DNA of 30,170 bases from CAZNVB01 sp964651495 (GTDB lineage: Bacteria > Acidobacteriota > Aminicenantia > Aminicenantales > UBA8522), in assembly GCA_964651495.1 (NCBI GenBank), contig CAZYWP010000021.1, positions 1-30,170 on the forward strand, given 5' to 3'. Shown piece after piece: positions 1-10,955 of the stretch (positions are counted from its first letter, which is position 1; each line of letters starts with the position of its first letter). Position numbers and translations under genes: made by a program. The notes under the pieces are model-generated. The model ran no database searches and had not been told where the DNA came from. It worked only from the letters and a program-made list of their open reading frames with translations.

Positions 1-74
1 CCCTTATCTGGAATTAGGCGAATTTAGGCATTCTTTGGTGACAGATTGGTAACAAGGGAGAGGTCTGTTTTCAG

Positions 75-102
75 TTGACTTGCCCCGCCACTCCTTGATA
101 AC
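75..102 (+). promoter_or_regulatory. Candidate sigma70-type promoter of the kinase gene
   Basis: A TTGACT box (75-80), a 16-nt spacer and GATAAC (97-102) lie 31 nt before the GTG start at 134. The -35 matches consensus at 5 of 6 positions and the -10 at 4 of 6. The first 133 bases hold no other recognisable feature. Confidence 0.4.
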
Positions 103-133
103 CTTTAGCCACACCTGATAAAAGAGACCATAA

Positions 134-3100
134 GTGGCAGTCAAGTGCCCGAAATGTCAGTCTGAGAATCCCGAGACCAAGCAGTTCTGCGCTGATTGCG
201 GGACGCAGCTCCCTGCGCCTGATGACCATCCTCTAGCCTTTACGGAAACCCTTCAAACGCCGGCCTGCGAACTGACCACGGGTTCTACTTTCGCTGGCCG
301 CTACCAGGTCATCGAGGAGCTCGGCCACGGCGGCATGGGCCGTGTTTATAAGGTCTTCGACACCGACATCAAGGAGAAAGTCGCCCTCAAGCTCCTGCGG
401 CCCGAGATTGCCCTGGACAAAGAGACTGTCGAGCGCTTCTCCAATGAACTCAAGCTCGCCCGGAAGATCAGCCACAGGAACGTCTGCCGGATGTTCGACC
501 TGGGCAAAGCCGAGGGGACAACCTTCATCACCATGGAATTCGTGCCGGGCGAGGACCTGAAGCGGCTACTTCGGAGAGTGGGGCAACTGCCAATCGGGAA
601 GGCTGTCTCCATCGCTAAACAGACCTGCGAAGGGCTGATTGAAGCCCACCGCTTTGGCGTCATCCATAGGGACCTCAAGCCCCAGAACATCATGGTGGAC
701 GAGGAGGGGAATGCCCGGATCATGGACTTCGGGATTGCCCGGTCGCTCTCGGGCAAGGGGATCACGGCCGCCGGAATGATGATCGGAACGCCCGAGTATA
801 TGTCGCCGGAGCAGGCCGAAGCCAAAGAGATTGACCGGCGTTCCGACATCTATTCTTTCGGTGTTATCCTTTACGAGATGGTGACAGGCCGCGTACCGTT
901 TGAAGGCGAGACTCCTCTAGCTATCGCTATGAAACATAAAGGGGAGGTTCCCAAGAGCCCCAAGACTCTGAATCCCCAGATTTCAGATGCCCTCAACCAG
1001 GTCATCCTCAAATGCCTGGAGAAAGACAGGGAGAGGCGGTACGGGAGCGCCGAGGAATTTCAGGGAGACCTTGAAAAAGTCGAACACGGTCTTCCGCTGG
1101 CCGAGCGCACCGTCCCCAAAAGGAAGACCTTAACTTCTAAAGAAATTACGGTCACATTTTCAGCCAAGAAATTGATGATTCCGGCCCTCGCCTTCCTTGC
1201 TCTCATCGCTGTTGGCATCATCCTCTGGCGCTTCATCCCCTTCAAAAGGCTGGCCCCGTTGCCTTCCACCTCCGGCCAGCCCGCTCTCGCCGTCCTTTAC
1301 TTCGAGAACAAGTCCGGGGATAGCAAACTGGACTTTTGGCGCAACGCCCTTCCTGAGCTTCTCATCACCGACCTCTCCCAGTCGAAATATATTCGCGTCG
1401 TTTCCGGCGACGAGATGCTCACGGTCCTCAGGAGACTCGGTCTGGCCGAGGCCCAGGAGTATTCCTCCGAGGACATCGGGAAGATCGCCGCCCAAACCCG
1501 GGCCACGCACGTGCTTCGAGGCAGCTTCATCAAAGCAGGGGAGAGAATCATCATCACGGCGGGTCTCCAGCAACCGGGCACAGGAGAAACCGCGAGGACC
1601 CTTCGGCTCGAGGCCCGCGGCGAGAACGACATCATCCCCAAGGTGGACGAGCTGACCGGTCAGGTCAAGGAGGGGCTCAACCTGACAGCGACTCAGATTG
1701 CCGGCGACATCGAAAAAGACGTGGGGAAAATCACCACCTCTTCTCCCGAAGCTCTCAAGTATTATATCGAAGGCCGAAGACTCCATGTCAAAATAGAATA
1801 TAAACAAGCCATCGCCTACATGGAGAAAGCGGTGGAAATAGACCCCGAATTCGCCATGGCCTACAGATCGATGGCGGCGGCGCACCGCAATATGGGAAAT
1901 CAAGCCGAGGCCCGGAAATATTACCTGAAAGCTCTCGAGCTGAGCAGTCGTCTTCCTGAAAACGAGCGGCTGCTCATAGAAGCTGATCAATTTAGGGAGG
2001 ACGAGAATTACGCGAGAGCCATCGAGGTCTATGAAAAGTTATTGAAAGCCTATCCCGGAAACCTCATGGGGCATAGCAGTATAGCCTTCGCCTATGCTTC
2101 AGCCGGAGATTATGACAAGGCGATCGAACACATGGAGTTCGAGGTCCAGAACCGGAAAACAGTCATAGCAGTTACAAATCTCTCTGAATCCTATATGGCT
2201 AAAGGACTTTATCAGAAGGCGGAGGATATTTGCCGGTCGTTTCTCCAAGATGTCGAAGATCATCGTTTTGTTCGCTTTCATTTATTTATCAGCTATGTGT
2301 GCCGGAGGCAGTGGGACCTCGCTCTCGCCGAGACGGAAAAGATTCAGTTTCTTGACCCATCAGTGAAAGGGCCCAGAGGCCAAGTCCTTCTTTTGAGAGA
2401 CGATTTTGCCGGGGCGGAGAAAATCTTAGGTATCAATGCACTTCTCCTGATTCGCGGACAGTTCAATAAGAACGTCAGCCTAAGGGTGCAGAATCTGGAG
2501 AAATCGAAAGAAGACAAAGGGAACGCAAAATGGATATATTGGCGATTGGCAGGCGCCCTGGAAAAAGCGGGACGATATGAAGAAGCCCTAAAGGCCCTTG
2601 ACCAGTATCTGATGCTCTCGGCAGAGGACCGAAAAGCGGCGGCCGAATCCGGTCTGCCCTATTTGCCGAGCGAGCAAAAGTCCGATCTTTTCATCAAAGG
2701 AAGAATTCAGGCGGAGATGAAATCCCTTGATGAAGCGCAAAAGACCGCCGGGGAGCTAAAATCCTTGATCGAGAAGGGCATCAATAAAACGGAGCTGCGG
2801 TATTACGAGTATATCCTCGGGCTGATTGAACTCGGGAAGAAGAGCCCGCGGAAAGCGGCGGAACTTTTTGACAGAGCCTGCCGACGACTCGATTTCGAAG
2901 GGACTGGCGATGAGTCTAACCACGCTATGTACTTTGACGGCCTAGCGCGGGCCCTCTACGAGTCGGGAGACCTGGACAAGGCCCGCCAAGAATACGAAAA
3001 GATCCCACTTCTAACAATCGGAAGGATTGGGCATGGAGATCTTTACGCCAAGGCGTACTGCATGCTGGGGAAAATGGCCGAGCAGCAGGGCGATAAGGCG

Positions 3101-3211
3101 CGTGCTCGCGAGCGATACCAGAAATTCCTCGACCTCTGGAAGGACGCCGACCCCGGCCTGCCTGAAGTCGAGGATGCCAGGAAGAGGCTGGCTGGGCTGA
3201 AGGTGAATTGA
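134..3211 (+). CDS. Transmembrane Ser/Thr protein kinase with zinc ribbon and TPR sensor region
   Basis: A Hanks-type kinase of 1025 residues starting at GTG. In order: a zinc ribbon with Cys5, Cys8, Cys19 and Cys22; a kinase domain at about 57-320 with a glycine loop (Gly64-Gly69), ATP lysine Lys86, catalytic HRD 178-180, Asn185, DFG 198-200 and a GTPEYMSPE activation segment; one membrane helix at about 347-367; a TolB/FlgO-like alpha/beta domain at about 383-520; then TPR repeats to the C-terminus. All catalytic residues are present, so it should be active. By analogy with PknB-type receptors the kinase is cytoplasmic and the TolB-like/TPR part extracytoplasmic. It appears monocistronic, with its own promoter upstream and another promoter directly after its stop. 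The ligand and substrates cannot be deduced. The mid-TPR part looks AT-richer than the kinase part. Confidence 0.93.
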   Translation: MAVKCPKCQSENPETKQFCADCGTQLPAPDDHPLAFTETLQTPACELTTGSTFAGRYQVIEELGHGGMGRVYKVFDTDIKEKVALKLLRPEIALDKETVERFSNELKLARKISHRNVCRMFDLGKAEGTTFITMEFVPGEDLKRLLRRVGQLPIGKAVSIAKQTCEGLIEAHRFGVIHRDLKPQNIMVDEEGNARIMDFGIARSLSGKGITAAGMMIGTPEYMSPEQAEAKEIDRRSDIYSFGVILYEMVTGRVPFEGETPLAIAMKHKGEVPKSPKTLNPQISDALNQVILKCLEKDRERRYGSAEEFQGDLEKVEHGLPLAERTVPKRKTLTSKEITVTFSAKKLMIPALAFLALIAVGIILWRFIPFKRLAPLPSTSGQPALAVLYFENKSGDSKLDFWRNALPELLITDLSQSKYIRVVSGDEMLTVLRRLGLAEAQEYSSEDIGKIAAQTRATHVLRGSFIKAGERIIITAGLQQPGTGETARTLRLEARGENDIIPKVDELTGQVKEGLNLTATQIAGDIEKDVGKITTSSPEALKYYIEGRRLHVKIEYKQAIAYMEKAVEIDPEFAMAYRSMAAAHRNMGNQAEARKYYLKALELSSRLPENERLLIEADQFREDENYARAIEVYEKLLKAYPGNLMGHSSIAFAYASAGDYDKAIEHMEFEVQNRKTVIAVTNLSESYMAKGLYQKAEDICRSFLQDVEDHRFVRFHLFISYVCRRQWDLALAETEKIQFLDPSVKGPRGQVLLLRDDFAGAEKILGINALLLIRGQFNKNVSLRVQNLEKSKEDKGNAKWIYWRLAGALEKAGRYEEALKALDQYLMLSAEDRKAAAESGLPYLPSEQKSDLFIKGRIQAEMKSLDEAQKTAGELKSLIEKGINKTELRYYEYILGLIELGKKSPRKAAELFDRACRRLDFEGTGDESNHAMYFDGLARALYESGDLDKARQEYEKIPLLTIGRIGHGDLYAKAYCMLGKMAEQQGDKARARERYQKFLDLWKDADPGLPEVEDARKRLAGLKVN

Positions 3212-3223
3212 GGCGGCGATTTC

Positions 3224-3252
3224 TTGACTAATCCGGGGAATTTCTATATAAA
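3224..3252 (+). promoter_or_regulatory. Strong sigma70-type promoter for the orphan gene at 3327
   Basis: TTGACT (3224-3229), a 17-nt spacer and TATAAA (3247-3252) match consensus at 5 of 6 positions in each box with optimal spacing. Transcription would start near 3259, giving a leader of about 68 nt. This separates the orphan gene transcriptionally from the kinase gene that ends at 3211. Confidence 0.6.
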
Positions 3253-3326
3253 TAATTCGACCTGGTTTTCGCAGAGGTTTCATTCATAATGCCGGGCATA
3301 TTTCCGACTAAATAAAGGGTGCAACC

Positions 3327-4655
3327 ATGGCCAAAATCCTTTTGCTTGATTTTGAAGAAAATGAATACCGCTATCTGACCGATCAAAAATACGACGTCGA
3401 TCTCAAGCAGACCAACTGGAAGTCGGGCCGGGTGGAAAGCGTTGTCCCACCCCCGGATTGTCGGATTGTTTTCTATGAAGCCAACCTGACAAACTATGGA
3501 ACCGGCCTCCATGCCGGCGAGGCTGAGACCATCTCCAGGGTCGTCGCCGACGGCGGGGCGGTGATCTGTTTTATCGGAAACTGCCAGGAATACCATCTGA
3601 CCAATATCATCGGCGAAATCCCTCAGCTCAAATTCGAGGAGAACAAACTCCCGGATAAGCTCTACGAAATCCAGGACAGTCCGTTCAGCCCAATATTTAG
3701 CCAGTTCAGGGCTTTTATCTCTTTCGCCAACGAGCTTTTCCCTCTGCACAACAACCTGGGCAAGTCCGTTAACCTCAAAGAATGGGACCCGTCCTACGAG
3801 GGGGAGCTTCAGGTTCTGGCCGAGAGCTTTAAGAATTTCCCCATCTCGGCCTGGTTGCGCCGAGGTAAGGGCTTCTATGTGCTTCTGCCGTGGTTCGGAG
3901 AAAAGAACCCGGAAGTGGCGGAATTGCTGCTCAGCCGGATTTTACCCCAGGTTGCGCCCCAACTCTTCGCCGACGAGGGGTTCAACTGGCTCGACTCGTA
4001 TGACTATATCTTCCCCAGCCTCCTGGATGTCTTCAAACAGATGGAAGAGGAGAATGATCGGCACCGCCAGGACATGCGCCGCCTCGAAGATCAGATCGAA
4101 GAGATCAAGCTCAACGAGCAGGAGCCGTTCAACAAGCTCCTGGTCAGTCAGCGGAGTGAGCTGAAGGAAGCCGTGATCCGGGCTCTCAAGTATCTGAATT
4201 TCCTGAATGTCGTCGATGTCGATGAATACTGGAAGCGCGTCATCCGGGCCAAGGAAGAAGACATCTGGCTGCTCGACGAAAACGATAAATCGGTCGAGCA
4301 GCTCATCCGGGGCAGCCAGCTTATTGTCGTGGCCACTAATAGCGGAAAGGGAACGGCCGTGGACGAAGACTGTCTGCTCCTCCAGCGGTACAAAGGAAGG
4401 CGGATGCAGGAATTCGACAACACGAAAATCAAGGCCCTGCTCATCGGGAACTATTATTCCGAGACCGAAGCCAAATTGAGAGAGGTGCCGTTCACAGAAA
4501 ACCAGATCAGCGAGGCAGTCAAAGACGGCAACGGGCTGCTGACGACTTACGAGCTGTTCAAGGCGATAAAGGCCGAGAAAGAGAAAAAGATCGCCAAAGA
4601 GGCAATCCGCGAGCAGCTCAAATCCAAGGTTGGGCTGATCACCTTCAACTACTGA
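3327..4655 (+). CDS. Orphan protein: amidotransferase-like N-terminus, coiled coil, degenerate nuclease-like C-terminus
   Basis: A soluble protein of 442 residues with no signal peptide and no family name I can assign. Residues 1-215 alternate hydrophobic strands and loops, with a GGAVICFIG segment near 76-84 and GFYVLLPWFG near 182-191, resembling a class I glutamine amidotransferase/ThuA-like flavodoxin fold but without an obvious catalytic Cys-His pair. Residues about 232-265 are charged and predicted coiled coil. Residues about 270-415 look like a restriction-endonuclease-type fold: a helix, EEDIWL with Asp312, then the strand LIVVAT at 332-337 where an active enzyme would carry an E-x-K motif. 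The C-terminus is a Lys/Glu-rich helix. It probably acts as a binding or scaffold protein rather than a nuclease. A good promoter precedes it. The ATG is preceded by AAAGGGTG as a ribosome site. Both fold assignments are inference. Confidence 0.8.
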   Translation: MAKILLLDFEENEYRYLTDQKYDVDLKQTNWKSGRVESVVPPPDCRIVFYEANLTNYGTGLHAGEAETISRVVADGGAVICFIGNCQEYHLTNIIGEIPQLKFEENKLPDKLYEIQDSPFSPIFSQFRAFISFANELFPLHNNLGKSVNLKEWDPSYEGELQVLAESFKNFPISAWLRRGKGFYVLLPWFGEKNPEVAELLLSRILPQVAPQLFADEGFNWLDSYDYIFPSLLDVFKQMEEENDRHRQDMRRLEDQIEEIKLNEQEPFNKLLVSQRSELKEAVIRALKYLNFLNVVDVDEYWKRVIRAKEEDIWLLDENDKSVEQLIRGSQLIVVATNSGKGTAVDEDCLLLQRYKGRRMQEFDNTKIKALLIGNYYSETEAKLREVPFTENQISEAVKDGNGLLTTYELFKAIKAEKEKKIAKEAIREQLKSKVGLITFNY

Positions 4656-4736
4656 TCGTTTCCCGCGGACGCCCCCAATCCCTGCTTTCTTGACCTTGAT
4701 GGGACGATCTTCGAAACTCCGGAAGAAAAGAATTAG
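4656..4736 (+). pseudogene. Possible remnant of a HAD-family hydrolase N-terminus
   Basis: Directly after the TGA of the orphan gene, in the same reading frame, the sequence encodes 26 residues and then a TAG at 4734-4736. They include FLDLDGTIFETPEE, which matches HAD motif I (hydrophobic-DxDGT) and its usual following residues. No start codon, RBS or downstream HAD motifs II-IV are present. It could be the stub of a deleted HAD gene, a readthrough extension, or chance. Confidence 0.3.
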
Positions 4737-4782
4737 GGGTAAAGAGCGTGAAGCGGCAGAACTCTGATGTGGAGGACCCGGA

Positions 4783-5532
4783 ATGGCGAGGATGAAAATA
4801 ACGCCGCGGCAGATGGCAGCGTTTGTCTTGAAGCGCTTGAAGGAAAAATCTAACCCAGTCAGGGCAAAAGAATCTCAGCGGTACTTTAAAGAGGAATTCA
4901 AATGTTGGGGATTGACGGCTCCCCAGTTGCGGCAGCTAACTGCAGAGGTCTATGAAATGATTAAGCCCGCCTGGGGTGTCGAGGAAGCGATCGAGTTTTG
5001 CGATATTCTTCTGCCGAACCTTTATCATGAGGCCAAGGCGGTGGGAATCCTGATCCTGGAAAGATACCGGCGGGACTTCCCGGAGTCTCTTTTTCTCAAG
5101 ATCAAGGGCTGGCTGGGCAAAAACTACCTCAGCAGCTGGGCGGCTGTGGACGGGCTTTGCCCAACCTCGGTCGGTGCACTGATCGAAAAATACACGGCCC
5201 TCGTGGAAGAAATCAAGATCTGGGCGCGGTCGCCGAACCGGTGGGTGAGGCGGGCATCGATCGTCTCGTTTATAAAACTGGCCAAAAAGCCGGGTTACCT
5301 GGACGCAATCTACGAGGTCGCAGAATCTCACTTCAAGGACTGCGACGACCTGATCCAGAAAGCCAACGGCTGGCTCTTGCGGGAAGCGGGGAAAGCGGAC
5401 ATGAGCCGTCTGGAGAGATTCCTGCTGAACAAGGGGCCGGCCATCCCGCGCACCACCCTTCGCTATGCCATCGAAAGATTCGACGAGCAGAAAAGAAAAA
5501 TGCTGCTGCGCACGACTAAGGGAAAAAAATAG
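4783..5532 (+). CDS. alkD: AlkD-type DNA alkylation repair glycosylase
   Basis: This 249-residue protein belongs to the DNA alkylation repair (AlkD/AlkC HEAT-repeat) family, which excises positively charged alkylpurines such as 3- and 7-alkylpurines without base flipping. The family is usually about 230-240 residues. Residues that shape the AlkD active cleft are conserved: Trp119 and Asp123 in SSWAAVD (W-x3-D as in Bacillus cereus AlkD), Arg156/Arg157 in RWVRRAS, and Trp197 in KANGWLLRE. The ATG at 4783 is preceded by GGAGGA at 4771-4776, a strong ribosome site. The next in-frame ATG, three codons later, is less well placed. The gene stands alone between the orphan gene and a repeat element, and its stop codon lies inside a terminator-like dyad. 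Confidence 0.9.
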   Translation: MARMKITPRQMAAFVLKRLKEKSNPVRAKESQRYFKEEFKCWGLTAPQLRQLTAEVYEMIKPAWGVEEAIEFCDILLPNLYHEAKAVGILILERYRRDFPESLFLKIKGWLGKNYLSSWAAVDGLCPTSVGALIEKYTALVEEIKIWARSPNRWVRRASIVSFIKLAKKPGYLDAIYEVAESHFKDCDDLIQKANGWLLREAGKADMSRLERFLLNKGPAIPRTTLRYAIERFDEQKRKMLLRTTKGKK

Positions 5533-5547
5533 GACCGTTTTTTTCCC
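5520..5547 (+). terminator. Terminator-like dyad overlapping the alkD stop codon
   Basis: GGGAAAAAAA (5520-5529) and TTTTTTTCCC (5538-5547) form a perfect 10-bp inverted repeat around an 8-nt loop that contains the TAG stop. The seven T residues could serve as the U-tract of an intrinsic terminator in either direction. The stem is mostly A-T, so its strength is uncertain. Confidence 0.4.
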
Positions 5548-5576
5548 ATGCTCTAGTTTATCCTTTGAGACCTAAG

Positions 5577-5696
5577 ATTGCCGATAGACTCGTGTCATCA
5601 CGAGCGAAGCGTGGTGATCTCAGTTATTTATCATGAGATCGCCACGCACCCGATGGGTGCTCGCGATGACAAGGTAAGCTTTCGTCTATCGGCAAT
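5577..5696. repeat. Nested palindromic repeat element (REP/MITE-like)
   Basis: The element is bounded by a perfect 13-bp inverted repeat, ATTGCCGATAGAC (5577-5589) and its complement (5684-5696). Inside are two related arms in opposite orientation, 5593-5622 and 5634-5671. Both begin TGTCATC and end GATCTCA when read in the same sense. The right arm also folds alone: GCACCC (5646-5651), loop GAT, GGGTGC (5655-5660), flanked by ATCGC/GCGAT. The arms resemble the dispersed GTCATTGCGAGCGAAGCG-type palindromes found in many bacterial genomes. It contains no coding sequence. The stretch from 5533 to 5797 holds only this, the terminator dyad and the promoter. Confidence 0.75.
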
Positions 5697-5718
5697 TTCG
5701 GGTTGAGATATACCCCCC

Positions 5719-5747
5719 TTGTCTCTCCATTGAGGCTGTGCTATATT
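5719..5747 (+). promoter_or_regulatory. Sigma70-type promoter for the tricorn-thioredoxin unit
   Basis: TTGTCT (5719-5724), a 17-nt spacer and TATATT (5742-5747) match the consensus well, especially the -10 (5 of 6). The -10 ends 50 nt before the ATG at 5798, which supports that start over any upstream in-frame codon, since an upstream GTG at 5738 would overlap the promoter. Confidence 0.6.
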
Positions 5748-5797
5748 CTTGCTTCTGTTTAGCGATGATTTTTCCATCTTTCAACCCGGGAGGTCAA

Positions 5798-9112
<3,315 letters not shown>

Positions 9113-9123
9113 AAGAACGCGCC

Positions 9124-9561
9124 ATGGCCGATAAAGTCAGGGTGAGTTGCGTCCACTGCGGCGCCACAAACAACTATCCGTTGGACGCGGCGGGCAAAAA
9201 GATCGTCTGCGGCCGCTGCCGGACGGTCCTGCCGGTGCCGGGGACCGTTCTTGAGCCAGGGCCGGAGACGGCCTTCAACCTGTTCCAGAACGCCGCTCTC
9301 CCCATCCTGGTCGATTTTTACTCCCCGACCTGCGCGCCCTGTCACCTGATGCACCCAATCGTGGAGCGCCTCGCCCAGAGGCGGAGGGGAGAGATTATGG
9401 TCATCAAGGTGAACACGGAGCACCATCCCGAGCTGGCCGCCCGCTTCGGCATCCAGGCTGTTCCGACCTTTATCGTCCTGGACAGGGGAACGGAGCGGGG
9501 GAGGACGGCGGGAGCCATGTCCGAAACGGATTTTTCCCTCTGGGTTGCCAGCCGGGCATGA
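9124..9561 (+). CDS. trxC: Zinc-ribbon thioredoxin (thioredoxin 2-like)
   Basis: The protein has 145 residues. An N-terminal zinc ribbon (Cys9, Cys12, Cys29, Cys32) precedes a thioredoxin fold with the redox site CAPC at 70-73 and the cis-proline segment VPTF near 118. The N-terminal ribbon is the hallmark of the E. coli TrxC class, which is cytoplasmic and oxidation-responsive. The usual active site is CGPC; Ala replaces Gly here, which may shift the redox potential. There is no signal peptide. It starts 11 nt after the tricorn gene stop and is probably co-transcribed, although the two proteins would act in different compartments. The ribosome site is weak (GAAGAA upstream). Confidence 0.88.
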   Translation: MADKVRVSCVHCGATNNYPLDAAGKKIVCGRCRTVLPVPGTVLEPGPETAFNLFQNAALPILVDFYSPTCAPCHLMHPIVERLAQRRRGEIMVIKVNTEHHPELAARFGIQAVPTFIVLDRGTERGRTAGAMSETDFSLWVASRA

Positions 9562-9592
9562 AATAGATTGATAGCTCTGGGGTAAGGGGAAA

Positions 9593-9679
9593 TGCCGAAG
9601 AGGGGACTCGAACCCCTACTCCCGTTAACCAGGAACTAGCCCCTCAAGCTAGCGTGTCTGCCAATTCCACCACTTCGGC
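9593..9679 (-). tRNA. tRNA-Leu (anticodon GAG)
   Basis: The minus strand folds as an 87-nt class II tRNA. The acceptor stem is GCCGAAG (9679-9673) paired with CTTCGGC (9600-9594), with discriminator A at 9593. The D arm contains GGAATTGGCAGAC. The anticodon stem CTAGC/GCTAG encloses loop TTGAGGG, giving GAG, which reads CUC and CUU. A long variable arm and the T arm GGGGTTCGAGTCCCC follow. CCA is not encoded. It lies 29 nt downstream of secG in the same direction, so it may be processed from the glycolytic transcript. In E. coli secG is likewise followed by leuU, a tRNA-Leu(GAG). Confidence 0.95.
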
Positions 9680-9708
9680 ATTCTCCGGGGAGATTATTAC
9701 CCGGTTAC

Positions 9709-10143
9709 TTAGTTCACTTTTTTATCGGGAGTTGAATCTTTTTTCTGAGGCTCGGTTTTCTTGGCCTCAGCCGGCGGCGCCTGCTGTTGCTGACCTGTGG
9801 CCTGCTTTTCCTCGGGCTTCTGGGACGGCATGACATCCGGCTCTTTCTTGGTTTCGGTGGCGGCCGGCACTTCCTTGGTCGCCGGTTCTTCCCCGCTGAC
9901 CACGGATTTTGTCCCTTTGGCCGAAAGGATCCACAGCCCCATCGATGTGATCATGAACAGGACCGCGCTGATGGTGGTGAGCTTGGAGAGAATGGTAGCC
10001 GTGCCCCGCGGCCCAAAAGCAGTCTGGCTGCCCCCGCCGCCGAAGGCTCCGGCCAGGTCGGCGGCTTTCCCCGACTGGAGCAAAACCGCAATGATTAAAA
10101 TCAGACAAATGACGATATGAACGATGGTGATTAAAGCGCTCAC
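9709..10143 (-). CDS. secG: SecG subunit of the Sec translocon
   Basis: SecG is the small accessory subunit of SecYEG that assists SecA-driven protein export. This 144-residue protein has two membrane helices (about 3-20 and 52-72) linked by the conserved Gly-rich cytoplasmic loop (LAGAFGGGGSQTAFGPRG). It ends in a hydrophilic tail of about 65 residues, rich in Lys, Glu, Pro and Gln, which is longer than in E. coli (110 residues in all) but common in other phyla. The start is GTG at 10143 and overlaps the tpiA TGA by 4 nt (GTGA), with AAGGA upstream inside tpiA, implying translational coupling. It is last in the gap-pgk-tpiA-secG operon, before tRNA-Leu. Confidence 0.93.
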   Translation of the reverse strand: MSALITIVHIVICLILIIAVLLQSGKAADLAGAFGGGGSQTAFGPRGTATILSKLTTISAVLFMITSMGLWILSAKGTKSVVSGEEPATKEVPAATETKKEPDVMPSQKPEEKQATGQQQQAPPAEAKKTEPQKKDSTPDKKVN

Positions 10144-10922
10144 TTTTTTTCCTTAAACGCCCTGATGGCCTCTCTCGTGATTTGAATAAAGGACTCTGCC
10201 TCCAGCGATGCACCACCTACGAGAAACCCGTCGATGTTCTTTTCGCTCATGAGAGCAAAGGCGTTCGCCGGTTTGACCGAGCCGCCGTAGAGAATTATAG
10301 CACAAGCGGCCGGCCCATTTCCATACTCCCGGCCCAATTTCTCCCTGATGACCGCCTGGACCTCTTCGGCCTGGGCGGGGGTGGCCGTTTTTCCCGTGCC
10401 GATCGCCCAGATCGGCTCGTAGGCGACGAAAATTCGGCTGAAGCCTTCGGATTCTATTCCCCGCAGGCCGAATTCGATCTGGCCGGTGACTTTGCCGATC
10501 GTCTGGCCGCGCTCCCGCTCTTCCAGAGTTTCGCCGATGCAGACGATCGGAGAAAGCCCCTGGTTGAGGGCGGCCTTGATCTTTTTGTTGACGCCGTCAT
10601 CGGTTTCGCCGAAATATTGTCGTCTTTCCGAATGGCCGATGATGACGTACTGACAGCCGGCGTCCTTGAGCATGACCCCCGAGATCTCTCCCGTGTAGGC
10701 GCCCCTTTCCTCCCAGAACAGGTTCTGCGCGGCCAAGCCGACGGGGCTTCCCTCCAGGAGTTCGCGGACGGCGGCCAGCGCCGTGAACGGAGGTGCGATG
10801 ACCATCCCGGCTTCGGGTAGGTCCAGGCTGGCCTTGACGATCGCCGTGGCCAGTTCCCTGGCCTCGGGGACAGTCATGTACATTTTCCAGTTCCCGGCTA
10901 CTAAGGGCGGCTTTTGATTCAT
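10140..10922 (-). CDS. tpiA: Triosephosphate isomerase
   Basis: The enzyme interconverts dihydroxyacetone phosphate and glyceraldehyde 3-phosphate in glycolysis. At 260 residues it has the family's usual length. Catalytic residues are visible: Asn11 and Lys13 in GNWKMY, His97 in IGHSERR and Glu169 in VAYEPIWAIGTG, followed by flexible loop 6 (IWAIGTGKTA) and the phosphate-binding GGSVKPAN. It is cytoplasmic. It begins 33 nt after pgk, with GAGGGT as the ribosome site, and overlaps secG by 4 nt. I see no odd substitutions. Confidence 0.98.
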   Translation of the reverse strand: MNQKPPLVAGNWKMYMTVPEARELATAIVKASLDLPEAGMVIAPPFTALAAVRELLEGSPVGLAAQNLFWEERGAYTGEISGVMLKDAGCQYVIIGHSERRQYFGETDDGVNKKIKAALNQGLSPIVCIGETLEERERGQTIGKVTGQIEFGLRGIESEGFSRIFVAYEPIWAIGTGKTATPAQAEEVQAVIREKLGREYGNGPAACAIILYGGSVKPANAFALMSEKNIDGFLVGGASLEAESFIQITREAIRAFKEKK

Positions 10923-10955
10923 CGTCGGACCCTCATCTCATTCCAAGCGCATCAT

